From Mesorhizobium sp. CU3 (GTDB taxonomy: Bacteria > Pseudomonadota > Alphaproteobacteria > Rhizobiales > Rhizobiaceae): 64,000 nt of DNA. Positions 1 to 7,674 of the stretch are shown here, in pieces (position 1 is the first letter of the stretch; each line of letters begins with the position of its first letter). The notes under the pieces are model-generated. The model searched no databases, was not told where the DNA came from, and saw only the letters and a program-made list of their open reading frames with translations. The stretch is taken from contig NZ_VFWX01000021.1 in the NCBI RefSeq assembly GCF_006442965.1, positions 62,001 through 126,000 of the forward strand, read 5' to 3'. Both the position numbers and the translations under genes were made by a program.

Positions 1-2
1 AG

Positions 3-440
3 GAAGCGGCCAAGGCCGCCCGGCCCAACATGTTCCGCAAGCCCTCGATCGACGACATGGGTCCCGGCACCGATATGCCGACGCCAGCCGGCGCCGTCTC
101 GCGCTCGCTGTTCAAGAAGCAGTCGGCGCAGGAAGCGCATGGCTCCGACTTCGGCATTCCGGGCGAGGCCACCAAGCCGCTTTTCAAGAAGAACTCGCTC
201 GACGAGATGACGGTGCGCCGTACCGAAAAGCCGGTCGAAGGAAAGAAGCCGACCAAGCCACAGCCGATCTCCCCCCTCGTGGGGGAGATGCCCGGCAGGG
301 CAGAGGGGGGCGCGACGGAACGCGACGGTTCCGACAAACCGATTGTCCGCCAGCGCTCAGGTATCGGCTCTTATGAAGATCCATCCGACGAGCGCCGCCA
401 GAAGCGCCGGCCAGGCAAGACGGGGCGGCCGGGGAGCTAG
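3..440 (+). CDS. C-terminal part of an unidentified protein
   Basis: The reading frame is open from the left window edge and stops with TAG at 438-440, so this is the tail of a longer gene; the ATG at 30 is probably internal. The visible part is hydrophilic and low in complexity. It repeats an F-[RK]-K-x-S-[IL]-D-[DE]-M type motif (FRKPSIDDM, then FKKNSLDEM, with a related LFKKQSAQE between), which looks like a disordered tail with short linear repeats. A palindromic intergenic-type repeat (267-310) is embedded in frame and encodes ISPLVGEMPGRAEGG. I do not recognise the family and assign no function. Confidence 0.5.
   Translation, partial: EAAKAARPNMFRKPSIDDMGPGTDMPTPAGAVSRSLFKKQSAQEAHGSDFGIPGEATKPLFKKNSLDEMTVRRTEKPVEGKKPTKPQPISPLVGEMPGRAEGGATERDGSDKPIVRQRSGIGSYEDPSDERRQKRRPGKTGRPGS
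267..310. repeat. Palindromic repeat inside a coding region
   Basis: The arms ATCTCCCCC (267-275) and GGGGGAGAT (281-289) form a hairpin, followed by GCCCGGCAGGGC and a G-run. The layout (palindrome, then a Pu/Py-rich tail) resembles the intergenic repeats at 37039 and 61297 in this window. Here it is read through as protein. Confidence 0.6.
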
Positions 441-442
441 CC

Positions 443-781
443 TCAAATTTGTTCGTATTCTCGAACGAATGGCTCGCCGTTGAATGTGTGCGTGCAACAG
501 GAACAACCCGGCTTCATGTCTTCCAGCCTGAGTTCCGGGTCGACGAGCGCCAAACGATTGTCCCCGTCGACACATAGCCCGCTGTAATATGAATTTTCTC
601 CAACGCGAACGAACGGTTTCCTTTCGGCCTCGTTGAGGGCGACCATCCAGAAGATCGGGGCTTGCCGGTCCAGTCGTGCAACGGCCTGGCTGTGGACTTC
701 CGCCCAGTCTTGGCCAATTTTGGACAGCAGGAATTTGAACAGCGGCGTGTAGTCGAGACCCTGTCGTTTCTCGCCGTGCAT
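443..781 (-). CDS. Hypothetical protein with a C-x-C-C-x-H motif
   Basis: The 112-residue reading starts at ATG 781; an upstream in-frame start at 904 would add 41 residues of non-protein-like composition, so the shorter form is preferred. The sequence looks like a genuine globular protein: DYTPLFKFLLSKIGQDW near the N-terminus, an aromatic central part (IFWMVALNEAE), and a C-terminal CSCCTHTFNGEPF that could bind a metal. I do not know the family. The gene is convergent with the preceding coding region, only 2 nt between the stops. Confidence 0.6.
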   Translation of the reverse strand: MHGEKRQGLDYTPLFKFLLSKIGQDWAEVHSQAVARLDRQAPIFWMVALNEAERKPFVRVGENSYYSGLCVDGDNRLALVDPELRLEDMKPGCSCCTHTFNGEPFVREYEQI

Positions 782-1076
782 CGAGCCACGGCTTGTCCTG
801 TCTTGAGTCTTTGTATGCCGGGAAAACTTGTAGTCGCTGCCTCCATGGCGAACGCCATGGGTTCGAGTGTTCACCCGGCGATAGAGCGGTTCTTTGCCAT
901 GCATTCAGAGAAACTCGTTTGGCGGTATCCAGTATTCGCTAAGGCGAATTCTGATGGATATGGCCGGCGGGCGCAAGATAACTTGCCGACACCCTCTGGT
1001 CATCGTCAGCCGAAGCCGATTGAGGTCTTGCCATCCGCCCCTCCCCCGGTGTACCCAACCCCAACTGAAACGTCTT

Positions 1077-1293
1077 GAAAGGAGGGCTGCGTGTTTACGT
1101 TCTATCGTCACCATCGCCAGCGTGGCCCGATTTCCGCCCTGCGAGCTTGCTTGCAGGGCTGACCGGACGGTCCGGGTTTTCCCGTTTCGATTTTTGGTCT
1201 GCCCTTCGTGGTGCCGCTAGCCTGAGCATGAAGCCGGCATGCGCACCGTCAAAGTGCAAAGCCGGACTTTCCGGCAAGACCAGAGAAATCCAA
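1077..1293 (+). promoter_or_regulatory. Candidate attenuator leader of the ABC-F gene
   Basis: The leader holds a strong Shine-Dalgarno (GAAAGGAGGG, 1077-1086), a 23-codon ORF (1091-1162) and several hairpins. One hairpin lies in the end of the ORF (CCCTGC 1137-1142 with GCAGGG 1153-1158). A second follows the stop (CCGGACGGTCCGG, 1163-1175) and runs into GTTTT and later CGATTTTT. A third, GCCGG-ACTTT-CCGGC (1261-1275), sits just before the ABC-F start. The segment GTCCGG (1170-1175) could pair instead with CCGGAC (1262-1267). Alternative pairings around a translated short ORF are what ribosome-mediated attenuation requires. Function is inferred. Confidence 0.5.
1091..1162 (+). CDS. Leader peptide (uORF) upstream of the ABC-F gene
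   Basis: GTG start with an excellent ribosome site 4-8 nt upstream (AAAGGAGGG), 23 residues, TGA stop at 1160-1162. The peptide begins MFTFYRHHRQRGPIS and is rich in Arg/His. It ends 131 nt before the ABC-F start, in a different frame, with hairpins over and after its stop. ABC-F antibiotic-resistance genes are known to be controlled by leader-peptide stalling in several bacteria, so a regulatory peptide is the likeliest role. Translation has not been shown. Confidence 0.5.
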   Translation: MFTFYRHHRQRGPISALRACLQG

Positions 1294-2820
1294 ATGGCCC
1301 TGATCAGCCTCAAATCCCTCGGTGTCACCATGAGTGCGCCGCTCTTTTCCAATCTCGACCTCACCATCGGCGCCGGCGACCGGCTCGGCCTCGTCGCCGC
1401 CAATGGCCGTGGCAAATCCACGCTTCTCAAATGCCTGGCGGGCGAGTTCGAACCCACCATCGGTGACATCACACGGTCGCGCGGCCTGCGCGTCGGCCAT
1501 GTCGAGCAATCCGTGCCCGACGCGCTGCTCGACCGGAGCTTCTACGACGTCGTCGCCGACGCCTTGCCGGCCGAGCAACGCGACAGCGAGCTGTGGCGCG
1601 TCGATGTCGTGCTGGATTCGCTCGATGTCCCTGAAGAGATGCGCGGCCGCACAATGCGCGCCTTGAGCGGCGGCTGGCAGCGGCTGGCGCTGATCGCGCG
1701 CGTCTGGGTCACCGATCCGGACGTGCTGCTGCTCGACGAGCCGACCAATCATCTCGACCTCGCCAAGATCGGCCAGTTGGAGACCTGGCTGAACGCGCTG
1801 CCGCGCGAGGTGCCGGTGATCATCGCCAGCCACGACCGCGCCTTCCTCGACGCCACCACCAACCGCACTTTGTTCCTGCGCCCGGAAGACTCGCCGGTCT
1901 TCGCCCTGCCCTACTCGCGCGCAAGGCAGGCTCTCGATGAACTCGACGCCGCGACGGCGCGCAAGTTCGAGCGCGACATGAAGGTCGCGCAACAACTGCG
2001 CAAGCAGGCCGCCAAGTTGAACAACATCGGCATCAACTCCGGCAGCGACCTTTTGACGGTCAAGACCAAGCAGCTCAAGGAACGGGCGGAGAAGCTCGAG
2101 GACGCGGCGGTGGCGGCGCATCGCGAACGGTCCGCCGGCGCGATCCGACTGGCCAACCGCGGCACCCACGCCAAGGTGCTGATCACGCTGGAGGACGCGG
2201 CGGTCGAAACGCCCGACGGCACGCTGCTGTTCAGGACCGGCAAGCGCCATATCTGCCAGGACGACCGCATCGTGCTGCTCGGCCGCAATGGCGTCGGCAA
2301 GTCGCGCTTCATCGCCATGATCCACAACGCCATCGCCGAGCCCGGCTCGGTGCCGAACGTCAAGGTGACGCCGTCGACCGTGCTCGGCTACAGCGACCAG
2401 GCGCTGTCGGGCATCGGCGGCGACGACACGCCGCTGGCCATGGTCTCGCGACGCTTCGAGGTGGGTGAGCAGCGGGCGCGATCGCTGCTCGCCGGCGCTG
2501 GCGTCGCCATCGAAATGCAGGAGAAGAAGATCGGCGCGCTGTCCGGCGGGCAGAAGTCGCGGCTGATGATGCTGGTGCTGAGGCTCATCCATCCCAACTT
2601 CTATCTGCTCGACGAGCCGACCAACCATCTCGACATCGACGGCCAGGAAGCGCTGGAGGAAGAATTGCTGAAGCACCAGGCGAGCTGCCTGCTCGCCTCC
2701 CACGACCGCTCCTTCATCCGCGCGGTCGGCAACCGCTTCTGGCTGATCGAGAAGCGGCGGCTGACCGAAGTCGACAGTCCGGAAGAGTTCTTCCAAGCCG
2801 TCGCCGGGACAGACGATTGA
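1294..2820 (+). CDS. ABC-F family ATP-binding protein
   Basis: A 508-residue protein with two ABC domains and no membrane segments, as in ABC-F translation factors and ribosome-protection proteins. Domain 1: Walker A AANGRGKST (35-43), signature LSGGWQR (from 124), Walker B with DEPTNHLD (from 148). Domain 2: GRNGVGKSR (330-338), LSGGQKSR (from 416), DEPTNHLD (from 440). The second Walker A ends in Ser-Arg rather than Ser-Thr. The start at 1294 gives MALISLKSLGV; the in-frame ATG at 1228 would add a Cys/Lys-rich stretch that overlaps the leader structure. The likely role is acting on stalled or drug-bound ribosomes, but the exact subfamily is not resolvable by eye. Confidence 0.9.
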   Translation: MALISLKSLGVTMSAPLFSNLDLTIGAGDRLGLVAANGRGKSTLLKCLAGEFEPTIGDITRSRGLRVGHVEQSVPDALLDRSFYDVVADALPAEQRDSELWRVDVVLDSLDVPEEMRGRTMRALSGGWQRLALIARVWVTDPDVLLLDEPTNHLDLAKIGQLETWLNALPREVPVIIASHDRAFLDATTNRTLFLRPEDSPVFALPYSRARQALDELDAATARKFERDMKVAQQLRKQAAKLNNIGINSGSDLLTVKTKQLKERAEKLEDAAVAAHRERSAGAIRLANRGTHAKVLITLEDAAVETPDGTLLFRTGKRHICQDDRIVLLGRNGVGKSRFIAMIHNAIAEPGSVPNVKVTPSTVLGYSDQALSGIGGDDTPLAMVSRRFEVGEQRARSLLAGAGVAIEMQEKKIGALSGGQKSRLMMLVLRLIHPNFYLLDEPTNHLDIDGQEALEEELLKHQASCLLASHDRSFIRAVGNRFWLIEKRRLTEVDSPEEFFQAVAGTDD

Positions 2821-2837
2821 GTGGCGAATACACAGAT

Positions 2838-2867
2838 CTGGCCGGCATCAGAAATACTGCCGGCCAG
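2838..2867 (+). terminator. Perfect 10-bp inverted repeat, possible terminator
   Basis: CTGGCCGGCA (2838-2847) pairs perfectly with TGCCGGCCAG (2858-2867) across a 10-nt loop, 18 nt after the ABC-F stop. There is no T-run behind it, so intrinsic termination is only plausible. Confidence 0.4.
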
Positions 2868-2955
2868 GCAAAAGTATTGGCGTTAGAACGATACTTTCCC
2901 ATCGGCTGGAAAAGGCGCATCCTGATGGTCCCGCTAACCGAGGGAGGAAACGGTC

Positions 2956-3342
2956 ATGCGCGGAGTGGACGTCGTCAAAAGCCTTTATGACACTTACGCA
3001 AGACGTGACATCGGGGGCACGCTCGCCCACTGTTCCGACGATGTCGTTTTCCGCTGGATCGCCGAACCGCATGCTCCTTACATCGGAACAGGCAGCGGCA
3101 AGCAGGCATTCCTTGCCCGCCTGATGACGCTGGACGCCGAGTTCGAATACCGCAGCTTCGTCCCGATGGACATCGTCGACGGCGGCGACAAGGTCGCGGC
3201 GCAGGTGGAAATCCATCTGACTCACAAAGCCTCCGGCCGCGAGATTGTCATGCACACCGCTGACTTCTGGACGATACGCGATGGCAAGGTCATCCAGATG
3301 GTGGAGTATTACGACACGGCACTCGCAGCGTCGCTGATCTGA
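2956..3342 (+). CDS. SnoaL-like / NTF2-fold protein
   Basis: A 128-residue protein with the typical SnoaL_2 layout: an N-terminal helix (VVKSLYDTYARRD), a core with DDVVFRWIAEPHAPYIGTGSG, and the closing strand FWTIRDGKVIQMVEYYDTA. Members are small ketosteroid-isomerase-like enzymes or binding proteins, and the substrate cannot be predicted. The start has a good ribosome site (GAGGGAGG). It stands as a single gene between the ABC-F ATPase and a DUF1127 gene. Confidence 0.85.
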   Translation: MRGVDVVKSLYDTYARRDIGGTLAHCSDDVVFRWIAEPHAPYIGTGSGKQAFLARLMTLDAEFEYRSFVPMDIVDGGDKVAAQVEIHLTHKASGREIVMHTADFWTIRDGKVIQMVEYYDTALAASLI

Positions 3343-3438
3343 ACAACAAATCTTTCGGCGGTCTGTCGGATCGCCGACCGCCGCCGCGTCCTTGGGATGC
3401 CGACACGATGATGCCGGCATCAACCAGGGAGAAGTGTC

Positions 3439-3621
3439 ATGTCGGTACTGTCATCCATCGGCCGCCTTGCCAGTCGCTATACCGCGGCACGCACCCGTCA
3501 CCGCGGCGAGCGCATCCTGCTTTCGCTGCCGGCCGAGCTGCGCAAGGACATCGGCTTTCCGGAGATTTTCGAAACGCGGGAAACCCGCCGCGCCGCAACT
3601 TTCTCGCCGAAGATCATATAA
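3439..3621 (+). CDS. DUF1127-like small protein
   Basis: A 60-residue basic protein whose second half carries the DUF1127-like signature LPAELRKDIGFP after an Arg-rich helix. A ribosome site GGGAGAA precedes the ATG. DUF1127 proteins in rhizobia and relatives are small Arg-rich proteins, some linked to RNA turnover and phosphate or carbon metabolism; this one has an extended N-terminus and an atypical tail (ETRETRRAATF). A GC-rich hairpin (CCGGGC 3665-3670 with GCCCGG 3677-3682) follows and may end the transcript. Confidence 0.65.
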   Translation: MSVLSSIGRLASRYTAARTRHRGERILLSLPAELRKDIGFPEIFETRETRRAATFSPKII

Positions 3622-3777
3622 AGTGGCGTTTTCGATGCGATACTCTCGCAGCGGCTCTGGCCGCCCGGGCCGTCGAGCCCGGCCCTTTAAAAAATCTTCG
3701 AGAGGCATGTAGGATCGCCGCCGCCTCATCCGTCCTTGGGTCGTAAACCAGATCAACCCGTGAAGAGGAACACGAGA

Positions 3778-4194
3778 ATGAACGATCAGACCCCGCCCCG
3801 CGCCAAGGTTCTTGGCGGTTTGACGCCCTATTTGCAGGTCGACGGCGCCACCAAGGCGGCCGAATTCTACAAGAAGGCCTTCGGCGCCGAGGAAGTGTTC
3901 GCCTATCCGCCGGACGAGCAGGGCCGCACCATGCACATCCATCTCTACGTCAACGGCTCGACCTTGATGCTGTGCGACGCCTATCCCGAGCATGGCCATC
4001 CGCATAAGCCCGCGCAGGGCTACACGCTGCAGCTCCATCTCGGCAGCGAAGACATCGACGCCTGGTGGCAGCGCGCCGTCGACGCCGGCTGCGAGATCGT
4101 CACCCCGCTGCAGGTGATGTTCTGGGGCGATCGCTGGGGCCAGGTGAGGGACCCCTTCGGCGTCGACTGGGCGATGAACGCGCCGGTAAATTGA
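3778..4194 (+). CDS. VOC family (glyoxalase/PhnB-like) protein
   Basis: A 138-residue protein of the vicinal-oxygen-chelate superfamily, PhnB/YdhR-like. Visible marks are GGLTPYLQVDGATKAAEFYKKAF at the start (split here as GGLTPYLQVDG and AAEFYKKAFGAEE), MHIHLYVNGSTLMLCD in the middle, and DRWGQVRDPFGVDWAM at the end, the usual closing motif of this group. The start at 3778 is preceded by GAAGAGGAA; an upstream in-frame ATG at 3736 lies in non-conserved sequence. Substrate unknown. It heads a run of three small enzyme genes. Confidence 0.88.
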   Translation: MNDQTPPRAKVLGGLTPYLQVDGATKAAEFYKKAFGAEEVFAYPPDEQGRTMHIHLYVNGSTLMLCDAYPEHGHPHKPAQGYTLQLHLGSEDIDAWWQRAVDAGCEIVTPLQVMFWGDRWGQVRDPFGVDWAMNAPVN

Positions 4195-4215
4195 ATTTTC
4201 GCCTTTTGTTTTCTC

Positions 4216-4261
4216 GCAATTCCGGACGGAAAACCGTTTCACACTTTTCCTGGAATTGCTC
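4216..4261. repeat. Dispersed palindromic repeat, family A
   Basis: Arms GCAATTCCGGACGGAAAACCG and a complementary TTTTCCTGGAATTGCTC flank a short centre. Related copies occur at 10123, 26180, 35907 and 49398 in this window, all intergenic. This copy lies between the VOC and DUF1428 genes. Confidence 0.8.
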
Positions 4262-4364
4262 TAGCGAGCGGCGTCGCCCGCCTTCAGCGTGGCTGACGCG
4301 TTCACCCGCGCCGGGTCGTATCCCCGCCGACCCGGCGCTCGTTTTTCAGCAAAGGAGTTTCATC

Positions 4365-4718
4365 ATGTCCTATGTCGACGGTTTCGTGATTGCCGTGCCG
4401 AAGGCCAACCTCGATGACTACAAGAAGCTGGCCAATCTCGCGGGCCCGATCTGGATGGAGCACGGTGCGCTCTCCTATGTCGAATGCATCGGCGACGACG
4501 TGCCTTATGGCGAGCTGACCTCGTTCCCGCGCGCCGTCCAGGCCAAGGACGACGAGATCGTCGTCTTCGCCTGGGTCGTCTACGACTCCAGACAGACCCG
4601 TGATGCGGTCATGGCGAAGGTGATGGCCGATGAGCGTCTTAAGATGGACTGGTCTGCCATGCCCTTCGACGGCAAGCGCATGATCTTCGGCGGCTTCCAG
4701 CCGTTCGTGGAACTCTAG
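4365..4718 (+). CDS. DUF1428 family protein
   Basis: A 117-residue protein matching DUF1428: MSYVDGFVIAVPKANLDDYK at the N-terminus, an acidic middle (YVECIGDDVPYG), FAWVVYDSRQTRDAV, and the end MPFDGKRMIFGGFQPFVEL. The family has a dimeric ferredoxin-like (ABM-type) fold; its biochemical role is not established. The start is fixed by AAAGGAG seven bases upstream of ATG 4365. It lies between a VOC protein and a RibD-like reductase, a grouping common for small stress or detoxification genes. Confidence 0.88.
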   Translation: MSYVDGFVIAVPKANLDDYKKLANLAGPIWMEHGALSYVECIGDDVPYGELTSFPRAVQAKDDEIVVFAWVVYDSRQTRDAVMAKVMADERLKMDWSAMPFDGKRMIFGGFQPFVEL

Positions 4719-4782
4719 GCGCATACCGACACCAGCGGCGAGACGCGAAACACGTCTTCATTTCTCAAGACAGGACCGATTT

Positions 4783-5352
4783 ATGCGCAAGCTGATCGTA
4801 TTCAACAGCATATCGCTCGACGGCTATTTTACCGACGGGCACGGCGGCATGGACTGGGCGCACAGCCAGGATCCGGAATGGAACGCTTTCGTGGCCGACA
4901 ATGCCAAGGGCGGAGGCATGCTGGTGCTCGGCCGCGTTACCTACGACATGATGATCCAGTTCTGGCCGACGCCCCTGGCCGCGCAGATCGCACCCATCGT
5001 GGCAGAACGCATGAACGCCATGCCCAAAATCGTGTTTTCCCGCACGCTCGACACGGCGAGTTGGAACAACACCGAGGTGGTCAAAAGCGGGGTGGTGGCG
5101 AAGCTTCGACACCTGAAGCAGCAGCCGGGCAATCACATGACGATCCTGGGGAGCGGCAATCTCGTCGCTCAATTGGCCGAGGAGAACCTGATCGACGAAT
5201 ACCAGTTCGTCATCGTTCCGGTCATGCTCGGCGCCGGCAGGACGATGTTCGAAGGCATCGGCAACCGGCTCAATGTGAAGCTGGCCCGGTCACAGGCCTT
5301 CGGCAACGGCAACGTCTTCCTGCGCTACGAGCAGAAGGCGCGAGCCGCCTGA
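4783..5352 (+). CDS. Dihydrofolate reductase / RibD C-terminal domain protein
   Basis: A 189-residue protein with the RibD_C (DHFR-like) fold. It opens with MRKLIVFNSISLDGYFT, has the nucleotide-binding stretch LVLGRVTYDMM, then MTILGSGNLVAQLAEENLID (helix after the Gly-rich turn) and the closing IVPVMLGAGRTMFEG. Homologues are NADPH-dependent reductases of unknown substrate. The gene is convergent with the sulfotransferase gene; the 72-nt gap holds nothing I recognise. Confidence 0.88.
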   Translation: MRKLIVFNSISLDGYFTDGHGGMDWAHSQDPEWNAFVADNAKGGGMLVLGRVTYDMMIQFWPTPLAAQIAPIVAERMNAMPKIVFSRTLDTASWNNTEVVKSGVVAKLRHLKQQPGNHMTILGSGNLVAQLAEENLIDEYQFVIVPVMLGAGRTMFEGIGNRLNVKLARSQAFGNGNVFLRYEQKARAA

Positions 5353-5424
5353 CACGTCCAGAGGATCAGGACGACGTTTCGACCGCCGCCACCCTGATCC
5401 GGCACGCAACATCGGTCTGGCGGT

Positions 5425-7131
5425 TCAGCCCAGCTTGTCGAGCAGCGGCTTCAGCCGATCCCCATACCGCTTCCACAGATCGACCGAGCCCTGATACATC
5501 GGCTGCCGCACCTGCGCGGCCGATGCCGTGCGCACCGGTCGGTCGGTCTCGTGGAAGGACAGCACCTTGTCGTCCCAAGGCAGGCCGAGATAGGCCATCA
5601 GCGCCCTTGTCTGGCCTTCCTGATCGGCGACGAAATCCTCGTAGCGCACGTCATGCACCACGCCGGGCAGCACCTTGTGCCAATGCGCCATGATGTCGGT
5701 GTAGAGGTTGTGGAAGTCCGCAAGCTCGCCGAGGTCGTAGCCGTAGCGATGGCTGTCGCCGCGGAAATGCACCTTGAAGATCGACAGGCACGTCGCAGCC
5801 GCGTCGCGCGCGCAATGGATGATCTTGGCCTTGGGCAGCATCATGTGCAGGAAGCCGACCAGCAGGAAGTTGCCCGGCATCTTGTCGGTGACATGGCGCA
5901 AGCCCGGGTATCGGCTGTGCAGCATGTCGAGATAGGCCTGGCCGGCTTCGGCGAAGGCTTCATCCGGCATGTCGGCGACTCCCCATGGGAAACCGCCGGG
6001 CATATTCATCGGAAACTGCTTGCCGACCGCCGTCTTCAGGATATTCAACTCGCCGGCGCCGAACACCTGCGGGTGGCTGGCGATGATCTGCTCGACCAGC
6101 GTCGTGCCCGAGCGCGGCATGCCGACGACGAAGATCGGCGTGTCGTCGGAAATGCCGCTTGGCCTGTGCTTCTCGAAGAAGGCCCCGTCGAAGACCGTCT
6201 TCATCGCCTCGAACTCGTCGCGCGTCCTCACCGGGTCGTAATTGATGGCCTGGCGGCGGATGGCGTTGCCCTCGGCGAAATAGTCGAAGGCGCGGCCATA
6301 GTCCTTGAGATCGTCATTGGCCTTGCCGAGGCCGAAGGAGAGCTGCATGCGCGCCAGGCTGCCCTGCGGCGCCTTGGCATGCTCGGCCTCCATGCCCGAA
6401 AGCTCCTTGTCGCGCTCGCCCTGGCGCTTGACCTGGGTCAGCAACAGCCAGGCCTTGGCCATGGCCGGCGCGACCGCCACCGCCTGGCGGGCGAGGTCGG
6501 CGGCTTCGTCGAGCTTGCCCTTTTCCATCATGGCGACGCCCTGGCCGTAGAGCAGCTCGGCATCCTTCGGCCGGATCGACAAGGATTCGCGGAACAAGGC
6601 GATCGCCTCGTCGAGGCGTCCGGCCTCCTGCAGCGTTTCGGCAAGGCCGATGCGCGCGCGGACGTGGAACGGATTGCGGCCGAGCGTACCGCGATAAATG
6701 TCCTCGGCGGCATCGAACTGGCCGAGCTGCTTGAGCGAGGAACCGAGATTGTCGCGCGCTGCCAGTTGGTCCGGCTTGAGATCCACCGCGCCGCGGAAGA
6801 AATCGACGGCGGCCGCCACGCGGCCGAGATCGCGCATGACCGTGCCCATATTGTTGAGGAAGTCGGCATTCCGCGGCTGCAGCGTCACCGACTGTTCGAT
6901 TAGCTCGAGCCCTTCCTCGCTGCGGCCGGTCTGATGCAGCAGCAGCCCCAGGAAATGCAGCGCCGCCGCATGGTTCGCCTGCTGGCCCAGCACTTGCCGG
7001 TAAAGCGCCTCGGCCTCCTGGCGGCGTCCGGCCTGGTGCAACTGCAGCGCGCGCTGCACATGGGGATCGAGCGGGCTCGCCGTTCCCGGCTTGCCACCCG
7101 CGTTCGCCGCCCGTCTTTGATCTCTGTTAAT
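5425..7131 (-). CDS. TPR-repeat sulfotransferase
   Basis: Tetratricopeptide repeats fill roughly the first half; a sulfotransferase domain follows, with the 5'-phosphosulfate loop GMPRSGTTLVEQ (residue 313 counted from GTG 7059) and the 3'-phosphate motif CARDAAATCLSIF. It should transfer sulfate from PAPS to a carbohydrate or lipid, unknown here. No ATG opens the frame: GTG at 7059 is the first standard start, but homology-like sequence (INRDQRRAANAGGKPG) continues upstream to an ATT at 7131, 11 codons after the in-frame stop at 7165-7167. I give the longer form (568 residues); the shorter has 544. Confidence 0.85.
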   Translation of the reverse strand: MNRDQRRAANAGGKPGTASPLDPHVQRALQLHQAGRRQEAEALYRQVLGQQANHAAALHFLGLLLHQTGRSEEGLELIEQSVTLQPRNADFLNNMGTVMRDLGRVAAAVDFFRGAVDLKPDQLAARDNLGSSLKQLGQFDAAEDIYRGTLGRNPFHVRARIGLAETLQEAGRLDEAIALFRESLSIRPKDAELLYGQGVAMMEKGKLDEAADLARQAVAVAPAMAKAWLLLTQVKRQGERDKELSGMEAEHAKAPQGSLARMQLSFGLGKANDDLKDYGRAFDYFAEGNAIRRQAINYDPVRTRDEFEAMKTVFDGAFFEKHRPSGISDDTPIFVVGMPRSGTTLVEQIIASHPQVFGAGELNILKTAVGKQFPMNMPGGFPWGVADMPDEAFAEAGQAYLDMLHSRYPGLRHVTDKMPGNFLLVGFLHMMLPKAKIIHCARDAAATCLSIFKVHFRGDSHRYGYDLGELADFHNLYTDIMAHWHKVLPGVVHDVRYEDFVADQEGQTRALMAYLGLPWDDKVLSFHETDRPVRTASAAQVRQPMYQGSVDLWKRYGDRLKPLLDKLG

Positions 7132-7278
7132 GGGAAACCTGCCGCGTTTGTTGGTCCGCCGGACCTAAGCCATACGGGCGGCAGATTCAAGGCTAACCGT
7201 CACAAGCTGGCGCGTTGCGACGTCCATAACCCCCGCTACAAGAACCCGTTCCTTGCCCGGCAAGCCGACCGTTCCTGC

Positions 7279-7674
7279 TCAGCAAGGCCCGTCGCCGACG
7301 ATGCGATAGTCCGCGGCGCGGGCCTCGCAGGCGTTCGGGAATGTCCGCACGTCGCCGTGCCGCCGGGCGCAGACCGGCGCGTATTCGCGGGTGCAGAAGA
7401 TTTGCTCGCCACCTCCACCGCCGCCGCCGTCACGGCACGGGCCGTCGCGCACAATCCGGTACCCTGCCCTGTCGGCCAGGCAGGCATTGGCGAAGGTCTG
7501 GCGGTCGCCGCCGCGGCGGGCGCAGACAGGCTCGTATTCCCTGGTGCAGAATTGCGGCTCCGGCCTTGGCGGACGCGGCCGCGGACCATCGTCGACCACG
7601 ACGGTGCAGGCCGCCATCAGGACGGAAAGGAGGAGCATGACAAAGCCCTGCCGCGAGATGGCGAGAAATCGCAT
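7279..7674 (-). CDS. Lipoprotein with two Kazal-type domains
   Basis: A 131-residue precursor. ATG 7674 follows a strong ribosome site (GGAGGAGGGA). A signal peptide ends in the lipobox LMAAC, so the mature protein is predicted to be lipid-anchored in the envelope. Two near-identical Kazal-like modules follow, each C-x6-PVCA-R-x-G-D-x2-TF-x-NAC-x10-Y-x6-G-x-C (CTREYEPVCARRGGD and CTREYAPVCARRHGD), joined by a Gly-run linker. Kazal modules in animals inhibit serine proteases; bacterial versions are mostly uncharacterised. It sits beside but is not obviously co-transcribed with the sulfotransferase. Confidence 0.85.
   Translation of the reverse strand: MRFLAISRQGFVMLLLSVLMAACTVVVDDGPRPRPPRPEPQFCTREYEPVCARRGGDRQTFANACLADRAGYRIVRDGPCRDGGGGGGGEQIFCTREYAPVCARRHGDVRTFPNACEARAADYRIVGDGPC

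Noticed and set aside
1249..2796. Open frame of 515 codons on the minus strand
   Set aside because: Antisense to the ABC-F gene; the translation is mostly Arg/Val/Gln/Asp with no motif.
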